DNA from: Desmodus rotundus
Taxonomy: Eukaryota > Chordata > Mammalia > Chiroptera > Phyllostomidae
NCBI RefSeq assembly: GCF_022682495.2
Contig: NC_071393.1
Location: forward strand, 116,762,239-116,826,238
Direction: 5' to 3'
DNA: 64,000 nucleotides
Below, piece by piece: positions 35,216 through 46,815 of the stretch. Numbering within the stretch: the stretch's first letter is position 1; every line of letters starts with the position of its first letter. The notes beneath the pieces are model-generated. The model made no database searches, was not told the DNA's origin, and was given only the letters and a program-made list of their open reading frames with translations. The position numbers and the translations under genes were made by a program.

Positions 35216-37377
35216 CAGTCTTCCAGTTTCAAAGGCATGCAAAGGGCTCAGAGTCACCCAACCAGGATCAGGACCCAGGAGCCCTGCCCCCAGTGACCGC
35301 TGATGGAGCCCACTGTCGCCATGTATTGTGGACCTTACTCTGCATCTGGAGGAAGAGCGAGACTGGGGGTGGCCCACCAGCAAAGTAGCTGGACAGGAGG
35401 TTCCCTCCCAACTCAGGGCAGGAGGCAGATGCCCAGCTCTGTGATTGGAGGAGTGCGACCGACTCGGGAATCTCGTATTGTGCTATACTTAAGAACCACC
35501 CAAACCAAGACAGGGTTTTCTCTTTGGAGACTATAGAATAGCCGAGGGCTTCTCAGTTATCCCAACTGAGTGGCCAGTCTCAGGGAAATCAGTTGGGTGT
35601 GCTAAAGGGTCCAGGGCTGAGCTGGGGGAAGCCCTGAGCCAAGCCTGCCCTGCTCTGCCCCCATGTGGTTCTGGGGCTTTGGATCGCTCAGTCACTCATT
35701 CAAAGTTGCTGGACCTCTAAGAAACTAGGTGTCTTGAGGTCAATCTTACAGCCCTTTTCTCAGCAGCTGCTGCCACCAGCCTGTAGTCATCTGGGCGGAT
35801 AGGCAGAGTAGGTTTGTCCCAGGGTCTCCGCTGACCTCTTCTGTAAAGTGGAGCTAATGAGAGCAGCTGGCCTTGCATAGCCACCTCAGAGGGCCAGTGT
35901 GTGGAGTCTGAAGACCTACGCGAGTCCGCAAGAGAAGAAAGCAGGTTATGCGGAAGGACAAATGCGGGCCCACCGCTGACCCCTGTAGCAGGAGACAGGC
36001 GTGTCAGGAGCCAAATTTGATGACCCAATGCTCCTTTGCTCTTCTCCCTAAGTGAGTTCTAGGTTCCCAGCCCCCACTGAGAAGTTAGGGGATGTGATCG
36101 TTTTACCTCTATGTAAACGGCTGCTCCCATGACCATCTTTGCCAGATGCTCCGGGGTGAGCCCTTTCCGAGCTGTGACTGGCCCAGGGAGGGTCAGTAGA
36201 CCCACGGACCGAGCAACGGCAGGTGGGGATGTGGAGGAAGGAGGCCCCTCATCAGCTGCTTCCTCCTGCAAGGGAAGTCAAACTGTTTCTCTTGTTAAGT
36301 GGCTGGCTGCAGGGTCCCTGGACTGGCAGTGCTGGTTTCTCTGGGGCCCTAGCAGGAAGCAGCTTTGCTCCTCAAGGTAAAGACAAGTTTGTTGTCTTAG
36401 GTGGTGGTTTTCTGTTTAGAGGCGGCAGTGGTTATGAACCCACTTCTAGAGCTCTGGGGGCTGCAAGCCAGTGAGGCAGGGACTGGGAGATGAGAAAGCC
36501 AGAGAGTGCTCAGCGGAGCTTGCTTAGCTGCCAGAGCTCGGAAGGACCTGCAGTTACTTCCCGAAAGCTAGGCCTGCCTCTAGGCGGGGAGAAGGTCAGA
36601 GCCAAGGCCTTGGTCCGTGAGCCACCGCCTACCCAGTCCCTCCCTTCTGCCTCGGGGTTTGCCCAGGCTCTTCAGAGCACAGAATTTACAGTAAATGTTG
36701 TCACCAGTGGAAACTCTAAGAGGGGGCGAGGAAAAGAGCTAGAGGAAGGGACCAGTACTCCAGGCGCCCAGTTCCCGTCTTACCAACACCCCCTGCCCCT
36801 CCCGGTCTAAGTGTTGTTTTATCTTTCCTTTCGGTAAAGAGGGGATGCCCTTTCTCTGGGATGTGCCCGGAAACAACCAAATGGTAAGCTAGCCACACCT
36901 TGCAGAAGCAGCAGCCAGTGTCCCGCCCACCACCCACCCTGTTTTAGAGATGGGGGTTTCCTTTGTACTTATCTAGGCACATTTCTAGCTCAGAGCCACA
37001 TACAGGAAATGCCAGGCTGAGGCTGTGCATGATCACATCTGTCCTTTATAAATGATGGAAGCTGGCTTGATGGGTAACACCATGGACTTGTGCTCTTTTA
37101 CCACCTTCCCGGAAGCAGGGTTAGGGCGATTGGCAATGTAACTGACTCGCTCATTAGCCTGCATGAGGCTCATGCTCCTGGTAGATTACTTAAGGCAAAC
37201 TTTCAATGACAAGTTGTCTTACATCTGCTCACTGCCCATCATAATTTTGAGTCATCCTCTAGTCCAGCAGTTGATATCGTCAGCCAGTCAATCAACAAAC
37301 ATCTGATTTCATATGTACTCGATGCAGGTACTTAATGACTGCTTGAATCATTGAAACAAATTTAATATCACATTTAA
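35216..37377. other. BATF intron 2 segment, nothing recognised
   Basis: GC-richer unique sequence without a recognised repeat family. Several 70-106-codon frames overlap on both strands; none resembles a known protein. Confidence 0.4.
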
Positions 37378-37575
37378 CTAGTGTTTTCAAACTTGTCTGG
37401 TCATTAGAATGACCTAGGGCACTTGTTAAAAATTAAAATTTCAAAATTTGCCTCAAATTCCAAACCCAATGAGTTTAAATCTCTAGATTTCAGGAAGCAC
37501 CTGAAACTATATTTTTAACAAGTCCTCAAATTAAATTCTAATGATATGGCAAGTCTGGGAAATGCTGACCTAAAT
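37378..37575 (+). mobile_element. hAT-Charlie-type MER element
   Basis: The left side AGTGTTTTCAAACTTGTCTGG with GTCATTAGAATGACC pairs with the right side AATTCTAATGATATGGCAAG ... GGGAAATGCTGAC as a decayed inverted repeat around ACTTGTTAAAAATTAAAATTT / TTTTTAACAAGTCCTC. Confidence 0.55.
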
Positions 37576-38310
37576 CGAACAGAACCAGCACAATAAGGCC
37601 CAGACTTCAAATATTGGGTTGCTTTTTGATCTGAAATGTAATTTATTTGCATCCCCAGCCATTTCCCTTCCTCTGTGGGCTCCAGTGGTTAGTGGAAAAG
37701 GTCAGTTTCACTGAGCCAAAGCCTGTAAACCTTGAAAGGCACATTGGAAAAGCAATTCCCCTGGGTTTTCTGAAGGCGGATTGTTTTCCAGTAAATGCTG
37801 ATTCCGGAGTGTCATTGTTGATTAATTAACAGTGTGATCAGTAATCAGCACTCTTTACCCCGAGCTTCCTTCATCAGCACGTTTCTGACGGCTCTCATAG
37901 CAGCAGGGGAGAGGTGTTTCTGGAAATGAGGAACCACACGGACTTGGGACACACCCTGAACACCATCTGACAGGCTCTTGGGTGTGCGGGACAGAGTGGG
38001 ACCAAGCACTGTGGTGGACACTGGCCATTTAGTATTTATGAAGACCCTAAGTGTTCTAGAACCTGGGTGGCACAGGCAGCTCACCACGGATTCCTTTCGT
38101 GAGACTAAATCCCAACGCTGGGACCACTTGGAAAACACATGGAATAGCACAGGGTGGAAAAGAATGAAATCAGTACTAAGATGTTCTCATACACTCCTCC
38201 ATCTTTTCAGGCTCTGCCTGCCAGCCGGTTTCCTTTGACATGTACTTGCCACTCTCAACCCACATACACACAGAGACCCACGTACATGCATGTACAAAGG
38301 AACCCACTCA

Positions 38311-38355
38311 CATATAAATTCACGTACATCTCTTACTAGTTGGGACCGTAAGAAA
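38311..38355 (+). repeat. direct repeat, copy upstream of BATF exon 3
   Basis: Forty-five bases starting CATATAAATTCACGTACATC and ending GTAAGAAA recur at 39442-39486, with differences only at two positions. The copies lie 285 bp before and 593 bp after the exon 3 coding part. No family is recognised. Confidence 0.95.
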
Positions 38356-38639
38356 CTGCCCTTCTTATGGGTCGAACAAACAAGTATCAACAATTGCATA
38401 TGGTCGAACCTGATATCTATGCACGTGTATACACTTGCTTATACAGATGTGCCCCCCCCACAGCACTACAAATATTATGTGCACGTGTGCGCACACTCAC
38501 ATGTGCAGACAAACTCTGATGCCCTTCCCCATGGATGTGCCTGCAAATCCAATCTGGGCTCCTCCTGCTACCTCCACACCCCTCAGATCTTGGGGCCTGC
38601 CTGACATTAATCTCCAATGCCGATCCCTCCCCCTCACAG

Positions 38640-38849
38640 GAGAGTGAAGACCTGGAGAAACAGAACGCGGCTCTGCGCAAGGAGATCAAGCAGCTCACAG
38701 AGGAGATGAAGTACTTCACATCGGTGCTCAGCAGCCACGAGCCCCTGTGTTCGGTGCTGGCCACCAGCGCGCCCTCGCCACCCGAGGTGGTGTACAGTAC
38801 CCACGCCTTCCACCAGCCTCATGTCAGCTCCCCGCGCTTCCAGCCCTGA
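38640..38849 (+). CDS. BATF: BATF coding exon 3 (residues 57-125), leucine zipper and C-terminus
   Basis: Sixty-nine codons plus TGA complete a 125-residue protein, the length of human BATF. Zipper leucines at 61, 68 and 75 follow Leu54, with Phe82 in the next d position. Asn65 occupies an a position, as is common in bZIPs. Lys63 and Glu77, known to contact IRF partners in BATF, are kept. Differences from human BATF as I remember it are conservative: Met79 for Leu (an a position), Ser87 for Asn, and small changes in the C-terminal tail (ATSAPS, YSTHAF). Acceptor CCCTCACAG ends at 38639. The tail ends HVSSPRFQP. Confidence 0.98.
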   Translation, partial: ESEDLEKQNAALRKEIKQLTEEMKYFTSVLSSHEPLCSVLATSAPSPPEVVYSTHAFHQPHVSSPRFQP

Positions 38850-39222
38850 GCTTTGCCAGAGGTGGGGGAGAGCAGAGCCACCCCCAACAGTCCCCAGCTG
38901 CTCCAGCAGGCCTCCGGAGGGGCACATAGACTGTGGCCAGGCGGCCCTCGCCCCCAGAGCCCTCTCTCTACCTGGAGACGCCAAGACAGAGGCCTGGACA
39001 AAGACTGAGCACAGGATGGGGCAGCTGGAAGTGGGCGAGGCCTCCCAGCTGGGTGGCAGCCCATCTGCACGTGCTGGACCCCACGTGGGTGGGTGCTGGA
39101 CCCCACGTGGATAGAAGCCCAGCCCAGACTTGTATCAGCCCTACAGCCAAAGGTCTACAGCACAGAGGGAGGAGGGCAGGGGAGGGTTATTTTTCTAAAT
39201 AAATGTCTTAAAAGAAACCAGT
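38850..39222 (+). other. BATF: BATF 3' UTR
   Basis: About 370 nt of GC-rich sequence follow the stop, with a local duplication (GCTGGACCCCACGTGG at about 39073 and again at 39094). It ends in TTATTTTTCTAAATAAATGTC with cleavage expected 10-25 nt after the signal. The end is inferred. Confidence 0.75.
39198..39203 (+). terminator. BATF: BATF poly(A) signal AATAAA
   Basis: A canonical AATAAA lies 349 nt after the BATF stop codon and is preceded by TTATTTTTCTA, a context I associate with the mammalian BATF 3' end. Confidence 0.85.
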
Positions 39223-39270
39223 TTGGTAAAGCAGTTTCCCTTGAAACCTTAAACTCTGTGGGGCTGGGAC

Positions 39271-39286
39271 TTTTTTTTTTTTTTTT
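39271..39286. repeat. T homopolymer
   Basis: Sixteen T in a row, about 65 nt past the presumed BATF cleavage site. Confidence 0.9.
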
Positions 39287-39441
39287 CGGTTCTTCGACTT
39301 AAGAGCCCTTAAAGCTCTGGAGACTCTGTGAATACCGCTTATTTTCCATGGTTTATGAACCTACTTGGGAAGCTGGGGTTTTTGAAGAATCTTTAATTCT
39401 CCCTCTAGGCATCTTCTTGATTCTCCTTCTCAAATGAGAAT

Positions 39442-39486
39442 CATATAAATTCATGTATATCTCTTACTAGTTGGGACCGTAAGAAA
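39442..39486 (+). repeat. direct repeat, copy downstream of BATF
   Basis: Second copy of the 45-base unit at 38311-38355: CATATAAATTCATGTATATC through GTAAGAAA. The two differences are both C-to-T type changes within CACGTACATC / CATGTATATC. Similarity stops sharply at both ends. Confidence 0.95.
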
Positions 39487-39489
39487 TGG

Positions 39490-42400
39490 TCCCAGCCATG
39501 ACCTTCACCGTGACCTTCCACCTTCCATTCCTCATCGCTCACACTTCCCAGATTATCAGTGGGTCATTCTCTAGACCAGGAGAAGGACCCGTACAAGATG
39601 CCATTCAGTGGGGTGGTCCTTCAGACTGATGCTCCCATCCCCACCCCCCACGACTACACTTATTCTGCTCCATGCAGACAGCCAGCCTGGATGATGCGGC
39701 CTGCCATGCCCATGCCAGCAATTCTAGTAACACAAGTGCCACCCCTCACATGCAAGACAGAGCTTTCCTCACGCTCTCTTGGGGCAGCATGTGGCTGACA
39801 GACACAGGCATGGTCCTACCAGTGGGTCTGCACGTCCTGCTGAAGACGCGCCTCCCTCGGGGAGCTTGACACGGCACACACAGCTCTGCCTGTCTCCACG
39901 AGGCTCTGCAGGCTGCCAGTTAGAGCTCAGTTTGAGTGCAGCAGCGGCTCAGGCAACACCAGCTCACCTTCAGAGCTTCAGACTCACAGTTTTGACCAAT
40001 CCTTAAACCATTGAGCTCCTCAGAGATCCCCAGGATCTCTGCCCAAGAGCAATGTCAGGGCCCCCACACATGGCCCCACTGAGTCGGGGGGGACAAAGCT
40101 GATAGGGATTGCATGGGATATCCTTCAGCAGCTACCCTCAGCCTCATGCCTTGGTCCTTCCAAGGGACTGCCACTGTCCACTGCCTCCCTGCTGGCAGCC
40201 ATCTGGGGACATGGTGACCACAGGGGAGAGGGGGCCGCTGGCCCGTTCCCTTGTACCAGGACCTCCTCAACTGTGGGCCACCAGATCTGGTTGGTCGAGG
40301 CAAGGTCTGAACTTGACTTCTGCCATGCAAGTCTCCCCTCCCTCGCTGGAATGATGCCAGTGTTGGGCTAGCGTGATCACTAAACTCCGCTGAGGCCTGA
40401 AAGAGCTGCGTCCTCACCTGACCTCCAGTGGCCCGTCTGTGGGAGGAGTCCGACCCAAGGACCTCTGAAGGCGCATTGCCACTGTTGGGCTCCTCGCCCT
40501 TGAAGCTGATGCCTGTGGATGCCCAGTGTGGGGGAACTGGGCTCAGAGCCTGCTGGGCACAGCCCAGAAGGCCAGTCCCCAGGATCAGCACTGCTTCCAA
40601 TGCAGAATCTGGCATTTTAACCTTTGGTCTCCCAATAAAACGTGGAAATGGGGCTCTTCTCTCAGTTCACGGACTCAGTGTAGATTGGGGTGTGTGATGA
40701 AGGGCAGTAGCAAGGAGGGTCTCTCCCATCAATTTCCTCCAGGGCCTGGTTTTTAGTGGCTAATGTTCTAGGTAGCTCCTTCCCTTTACGCAGAGCAGAG
40801 GCCAGAGGTCACCTCAGATGTTGCATGCATCGAGAAGAATTGGTTTTTCTTTCAGTCTTAAGAAGCAGAACTTTAGATCCTGCTTTCTCTAGAGCCAGCT
40901 CTGCCGGGCCCTGGCTTCTCATGGGAGTCTGGGGCAGCCTTCCTTCCAATCAGAGATTTTTCTCCTCTCCCCTGCTCTAGCATTGTGATTTCCCCCCAGA
41001 AACTCCCAGAGAAAACACATGACCTGGGCTGAGCACCTTCTGAATGACATGCAGAGGCAGAACTAGAAATGCAGAGCTCACGTGCGCAGTTCCCATCTCT
41101 CAGCAAGGACTTCTCTTCCCCTTTCTTTCTCCACTTTCTAGTGACCCCAGGCAGTTTTACTTCTCCTTTCTGATCGCCTGGTAGAGGTAGCAGAAGGCTG
41201 AGCCTGGCGTGAGTACCAATGCTGATTTCACCTCCACACAGGGAAATTGCAGGGACAGTTATGAATAGATTTCAGCTTTCAGAGTTTTGACCATGAATGC
41301 CCTGCCAGCCAGGTTCTGTCCCAGCCTCCTACCCATGACAGGGATAGCTCCCTCAGGCTGGCACCACTGACCCACATTCAAATGCCTCCAGGGCCCAGGC
41401 AGGCACTGTAAATACGTGAAGCTCACTGGTCATAGGGCAACTGGGAGTGGTGGGGAGTGTGGCAAACTGAGGAGTGAGTCTAAAGTAGGCAGTTGCCCCT
41501 TGGTTCTATCCCATGCTGCCACTGGGAATTCAGACCCAGCGTTTCAATTTGTCAAGAAAAGCCCAAGTTAGAATTTCGACCTGAAATCTTCCAATGTCTA
41601 AAACACTCTGCAGACCAAACAAAATATGTCTGTAGAGCAGGTTTACCTCTAAACTTTGCAGGGTCTGGGGCAAGAGTATAAGCAGAGGCCACATACCTTA
41701 TGCCTAAGTGTTTATGCATTATAAATCAAGCTTATAAAATATATTAAATATGTTAAACAAAATACATTTTTTTTGGCTACCTTGACGAATATATCTTTAT
41801 AACAACCTGGAAGGCAAGGTTTGGATTTAGAATGTTTAGATGCTTCAGAACTTTGCATTATTAACATAGGGAGAAACAGCCCCAAACTGCAGCCTGTCCC
41901 CTTCTTGTCCCTCCCCTGGCTCCTCCTCATGTTCATGTTGGTAAACGTACCAGCCTGCAAGATGGGGTTCCATGCACACCCCTCCCACACAGACAGCCAT
42001 CCCTGAGCTGCCCCTCGGGTCCGAGGGTGCACACACCAGTGGTCTGGTCTCCCCCCGAGAAGGAAAAAGAGGGCTCCTGGAAGCCAGCTCAGGGCCACCC
42101 AGGCAGGGGATGCTGGTGTCCTGGGTATGTGAGGCGATGTTCTAAAAGGAGAGAGAGGGCTTTGGGTGGCCACGTACCCTTGGTCCTAAGGACTCCTTGC
42201 CCCGTGGAAAGGCTATAGCAGGAGGAGGGCCAGAGTTGGCCCCTGTAATGTGGGGGGTCCAGAGCAGGGACCTCTTTTTCCCAGTCCGAGGGTGGCACTG
42301 CAGAGGTTTGCAGTCTGTAACCCGGATCTAGGTCAACACTGTCTCCCTGGAAAGCCCAGTCTCCATGAGGCAAGCAGGGGTGTACGACGGCATCATCCTC

Positions 42401-42895
42401 ATCGGTCGCTTTGATGTGAGGGCTCCTGGAGACGTTTGTTTCCCCGCCTTCCGTCTTTGGTGTTTCTCTCTTACCAGCAGTGTTATTCCCTGAGTTAATG
42501 TCAAAGCAGATTACAGGAAAGCCAGATGTTTAGTCTTCAGGTTGAGAAGCGTGGGTGGGGAGAGAAAGGGAGGCGAAGTCAATGCAAAGGTCACAGGGTT
42601 GCCATCTACTGGACCCAAACTTACCAGCAGTGTTTATTAATAACTCCAACCCATGTCCCAGTTGTTATGGTGGCTTTACATTGAAAGAGGTGAGCCAGCC
42701 ATGTGCCCTGCTTCTTTCCAGCACAGACAGGCTGTCTCTCTCTACTGCTCTGACCTCCTTCCGGAGACCTCCTGTGTCTCCTTGCCCCAAAGCTGCTCAG
42801 GAATGCCGGGGTGGGGAGGGCTAGTGAGCTAAGACCAACACTGAGGTGGTAGAGAGGTAATCATCTCTTATCTCTGTCTGTGGGAACTGGCATTT
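39490..42895. other. intergenic, nothing recognised
   Basis: About 3.4 kb of GC-rich unique-looking sequence downstream of BATF. The longest frame (186 codons minus, 40055-40615) is opposed by plus-strand frames and has no domain or splice context. An AATAAA occurs at about 40635 without an associated gene. No mammalian coding gene is known to me between BATF and FLVCR2. Confidence 0.4.
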
Positions 42896-42896
42896 T

Positions 42897-43114
42897 AAGA
42901 TTTTATTTGTTGTTAGAAAGAGGGGAAGGGAGAGAGAAAGAGAGGGAGAGAAACATCAGGGTAACAGAGAAACATCTATTGGTTGCCTCTTGTATGCACC
43001 TAGACCTGGGACTGAACCCACAGCCCAGCTATGTGCCCTGAGCAGGAATCGAATGGGTGACCTTTCACTTCGTGGGTCGATGCTCAACCAACTGAGCCCC
43101 ACCGGTCAGCGTGA
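42897..43114 (-). mobile_element. VES-like bat SINE, reverse
   Basis: Reverse copy with AAGATTTTATTTG tail, GA-rich tract, TTGGTTGCCTCTTGTATGC, GCAGGAATCGAATGGGTGACC and GCTCAACCAACTGAGCC head. An exact target duplication gaactggcatttt lies at 42884-42896 and 43115-43127. Confidence 0.9.
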
Positions 43115-43127
43115 GAACTGGCATTTT

Positions 43128-43620
43128 CAAAGGTGCCTTGGGAGAGTAATGCCTGACCCAAAGGAATTAAGGCCTAATGGTAGCATTTGAGGCTTTGCAG
43201 CAAGGGTGCAGAGGAGATGTGTAACGGAATTCTTGTGCTGTGGATGCCTGGCTACTGCCCTGGCCCAGCGTAAGTTCCAGGGAAATGAGACAGGGGCCAG
43301 GAGGGAATAAGTGACATATCCCTGCTAAAAATCTTGTTTTTCACCTGCTTGCTATGTGATTTGCATTAATCTACTTGATCCTGGTTTAAAGAATCTACCA
43401 GCAGATAGAAATAAGGAGCCTCCTCTTAGGGGAATTCAGTAGGGAAACTTGCACAGACAAATTTCATTGCTGCTGGGAGGTTTGTCTGCCTTCTTCTGGT
43501 AGATTCTTGGCGAGAGACTGCTGAGCTTGTCACTGTACCCAGCAATTGGAAGTTAAGAGCGGTGGCCGACCCTGACAATAGACCTCTCAAAGCCATCTCC
43601 TCTTTTTTCCTACTCCAGGA
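43128..43620. other. intergenic, nothing recognised
   Basis: No gene or named repeat recognised. Confidence 0.3.
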
Positions 43621-43624
43621 CCCT

Positions 43625-44075
43625 CACTTTATCTAGGATGGCAATGTGCCCGGCTAAACAGATTACATTTCTCAGACTCCTTTGCAGCTAGGAATGGCCC
43701 TGTGACACAGGCCAGCGAGATATTAGCAAACATTGCTGGGTAGGGCTTATGGGAAAGTTCTTTAAAAGGTGGGGCCACCTCATTTGGCTCGTGCCTTTCT
43801 CCTTTCTGTCTGGAAAGCAGGTATGATGTGGGAGGTGGGACAGCCATCTTCGGAACGTAAGACAGCCATGCGTGCCAAGGAGGAAAAGGGACTCTGTGTT
43901 CTTTGTAATGCTGCAGGACTGTGCTGCTACGAGCTGCCCCTGGGTTTCTGTTAAGCGAAAGTGGCAAAGAGTTGATTTGGTTAAGCCACTAGGTACCGCA
44001 CTACTGAGCACCGCTTACCTGACTGAGGCTGAAGCCAAGAGAACAGACAACTGAACGGGGGATTTAAACTAGTCC
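43625..44075 (+). mobile_element. old interspersed repeat, LTR-like
   Basis: GATTACATTTCTCAGACTCC, TTTGCAGCTAGGAATGGCC, GTGACACAGGCCAGCGAG and GGTTAAGCCACTAGGTACCG follow the order of an abundant old mammalian repeat whose end resembles those of the 14.3 and 16.4 kb copies. Family assignment is not secure. Confidence 0.4.
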
Positions 44076-44083
44076 CCCGAAAT

Positions 44084-44296
44084 CAGTGGTTCTCTACTGG
44101 GAGTAATTGTGTCCCTGGAGCGACATTAGGCGATATTGGGAGACATTTCTGGTTGTTACAACTTGGGAGACGGGTGCCACTAGCATTTAGTGGATAGGGA
44201 CAAGAGATGCTGCTAAACATCCTAGAATGCAGAGGACAGCCCCCACCAGTGAGAGTTATCCAGCCCCGAGCGCCAGTAGTGCAGAGGGGGAGAAAG
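44084..44296 (-). mobile_element. MER20-like hAT-Charlie element
   Basis: Reverse copy of the type at 29475-29694: CAGTGGTTCTCTACTGGG at one end, GGAGACATTTCTGGTTGTTAC, GATGCTGCTAAACATCCTAG, AGGACAGCCCCCACCAG and a degenerate GCGCCAGTAGTGCAGAGG at the other. Confidence 0.75.
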
Positions 44297-44399
44297 CCTC
44301 CAGCTACCCCCAGTCCTTCCAGAGCCCTGGACCTGAACCCACTCGCCGACCCTGGCACCCTTGTCTGTCCTCCGCTCTTGGAAACAACACTGTGTACTG

Positions 44400-44545
44400 G
44401 TCAGGCCGGAAAATTCATGTCCTTGACTATATTTTGTGCTTTCCTTTCACTAAGCCTTTGCTCATGTGCCGTTTCCTCTGCCTAGAATCCCCCTATTATC
44501 TTTTCTGTGCTTCTGTAGGTGGGGCCCAGGAATCTTCGTTTTTAA
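44400..44545 (+). mobile_element. possible L2 fragment
   Basis: CTTTGCTCATGTGCCGTTTCC, TCTGCCTAGAATCCCCC is the segment of L2 also readable in the copies at 49640 and 52520 (CTTGCTGTTCCC...TGCCTAGAATGCCC). Short and degraded. Confidence 0.45.
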
Positions 44546-45855
44546 TAAGATTCTCTGGTGATTCTGACGTAAGCAGCATGAGGTGACTCTAATCTAAGTG
44601 GCAGGAGAGGCATGACTTTATTACACCACAGTTGTTTTTTGAAATTCTACCCATTTTCCAAAAAGATAGTGGGAGCTCTACTCCAACTGCTAAGCCCTGC
44701 GCAGGGAATCCCTGTGGTGGAGAAGGCTCTGGTTCCTTCTGCCTCATCCTGAGTCTTGTCTCCAGGCCTCCTTTGGATTCTGTGAGCCACACAATATCCT
44801 TCCAACAAATCCACTGCCTCCTTCAGTCAGTCAGAGTGAGCTTCTGTCAGAAACCTGAAACTCAGGAAGCATGAATCATACTTGGGTTTCCCAGGAAGAG
44901 CGGTTGGGGATGCCTACTGGATCCTGATTCTCAGGGGCCAGTGAGAGGAGGCTGCTTTCCGAGAGGGTCCTGGGCCGCCTTGTGCCCCATCGGAAACTGG
45001 GCATCCAGCCAGCACTGCAGCAGCCTCTGGGGGCGCCTGACCAGGACAAGCCCTGCCGCTGCTTCCAGCGAACGCCCCAGACTCCGTCTGATTGGAAAGC
45101 CATCACTGGGGGTTTGCAGCTCAGCCTCCAGGCCGCGCTCTCCATCCCCTTCCTTTTGTTCATTCAGTGTGGGGTCCAGCCAGCCTGCTGGGGTGGGGTG
45201 GGGTGGGTAATATTCGAATTTTAGGATGGGCATTGGCTAAGCAGAATGAGCGCTGAAGCTGCAGCAGGGTCAGGGCATGCTCTGCGTTGAGGCATGGAGG
45301 GGCCTAGGGGCGGGGGCTAGTGACCAGGCAGAATGTAAATACTTTGATTTTTTGACAACCGGTTCGTTTGCGCTGGGTGCACCACACCTGGGGACCAGCT
45401 CAGTGCCGAGGGGAGGGGACATGAGTGCCTCTGAGGGAGGGGCTTTCTCCGGTGTGCGGTGTGCGTCTCTGCTCTTCTCTCCCTTGGTTCCCTCATCTTC
45501 TTCCCCTGCCTAGCCCTGCCTAGCCGAGGGCTTTGCGCAGCGCTGGTGGCCGACAAGCCTTTGTAAATAAACTTGACGGTCCCAGGGTGGAAGAAAGAAA
45601 ACGCAGAGGTAGGGAGAGGTCGAAGGAAGGAAGAAAGGGGGAAAGTGGGTCTGTTCTAGAAAAATCACACTTTGGAGCTTCCTTCTGCCTTCCACTCCCA
45701 CACCCCTAAAACTATTCAGGAATCACTTGAAGTGAGCATCAGGGGTGCTCTTGAAAAGAAGGGAAAGCACAAAATAAGGGTGATGTCTGAAAGAGTCAGG
45801 GAAGGATGCTGGTTAGTCCTCTTGCTGGTGGCAGGGATGGGAGTGGCTGCCACTT
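44546..45855. other. intergenic, nothing recognised
   Basis: GC-rich sequence with many overlapping 70-100-codon frames on both strands, a pattern expected from high GC content alone. No exon is recognised. A GGGGTGGGGTGGGGTGGG tract lies at about 45189-45207. Confidence 0.35.
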
Positions 45856-45859
45856 ACCA

Positions 45860-46010
45860 AACGCTTACCTGATTGTTCACTCTGCTATTTCAGGACTATT
45901 GTTATCCCCATTTTAAATATAAAGAAACAGACTCAGAAGAGGTTGAATGGTTTGTGCAAGGTCACACCTCAGACAAGGGACTCAAATTTGTCTTTGCTGT
46001 CTCCATAGCT
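45860..46010 (-). mobile_element. MIR SINE
   Basis: Reverse MIR: CACTTACCAAACGCTTACC, ATTTAAATATAAAGAAACAG, GAATGGTTTGTGCAAGGTC and GGGACTCAAATTTG. Confidence 0.65.
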
Positions 46011-46441
46011 GGAATGCCTTGCTACTGGGAGGGTGGAAACAGCAGCCCTGAGTTGGTGCTGCCACCTAGTGACAAGGCAGAGAACTGTGGAGCCGATCTT
46101 TCTCTTCCTTCTGCCTCCTCCAGGCTCCACCCCACTTTCCAGTTTCAGAGAGACCAAGACAGTTCTGAGTTCTACCTGTGATGGCCAATCATTACATGTT
46201 TTGGCAGAAGCTTGGCCACTGAGAACTGACCCCTAGATGTAAGCTGGCACCTCATCAGGCTTCCTCACTGCATCCCAGAGCATAGCACTGAAGAAATATT
46301 TGTTGAATAAATGGATGACCAGGGACGCCCATCTCCACAGGTCCAGGGATCAACTGGTCTCCATAAGCAACCTCTGAAGCCGCTTTACTGTGAAGACCAG
46401 GGTTGACTGCATCCCAGTCTGGGGTCAAGACTTCTGCCTCA

Positions 46442-46616
46442 TAAGGGGGGCAAGAAGGGGGAAGGTCTAGTCAAGGAGCATGTGTAAAGGGCACATGGAG
46501 ATGGACAATAGGGTGGGGACTGCCTGGGAGCGGGGTGGGTGGGCCAGGGGAGAGCAATGGGGGGAAAATCGGGACACCTGTAATAGAACAATAAAATAAA
46601 ATAAGGCCAAATAAAG
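46442..46616 (+). mobile_element. 5'-truncated bat L1 3' end
   Basis: A GC/GA-rich 3' UTR-like stretch (GGTGGGTGGGCCAGGGGAG, AATGGGGGGAAAATCGGG) ends in ACACCTGTAATAGAACAATAAA and an A-rich tail. An exact 14-bp target duplication, agacttctgcctca, lies at 46428-46441 and 46617-46630, so this is a discrete insertion. Confidence 0.9.
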
Positions 46617-46639
46617 AGACTTCTGCCTCAGTGTGGGTC

Positions 46640-46815
46640 CTGCACAGTCACTCTCATCGAGCCCCTAGTATGCCCCTGGTACCATGTGAAACAGCTTGTC
46701 TTGCATTATATAATTTCATCTGAGACCCAAATAGATCAACGCAGCATGCCCAAGTTCACAGAGCAAGGACTTGAACCCAGATCCTCAGACTCCAACTGCC
46801 GTGTTCTTCTTGCTC
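46640..46815 (-). mobile_element. MIR SINE
   Basis: Reverse MIR: ATCGAGCCCCTAGTATGCCC, CAAGTTCACAGAGCAAGGAC and TTGAACCCAGATCCTCAGACTCC. Confidence 0.65.

Larger units (their letters stand above)
20900..38639 (+). other. BATF: BATF intron 2
   Basis: A 17,740-nt GT-AG intron (donor GTGAGT; acceptor CCCCCTCACAG). The position and large size match the mammalian gene. It carries several L1 3' ends and a VES SINE in the sense orientation, another SINE in reverse, MIRs, hAT-derived elements and microsatellites, listed separately. No additional exon is recognised. Confidence 0.9.

Noticed and set aside
40055..40615. 186-codon minus-strand frame downstream of BATF
   Set aside because: GC-rich DNA with competing plus-strand frames; no family resemblance.
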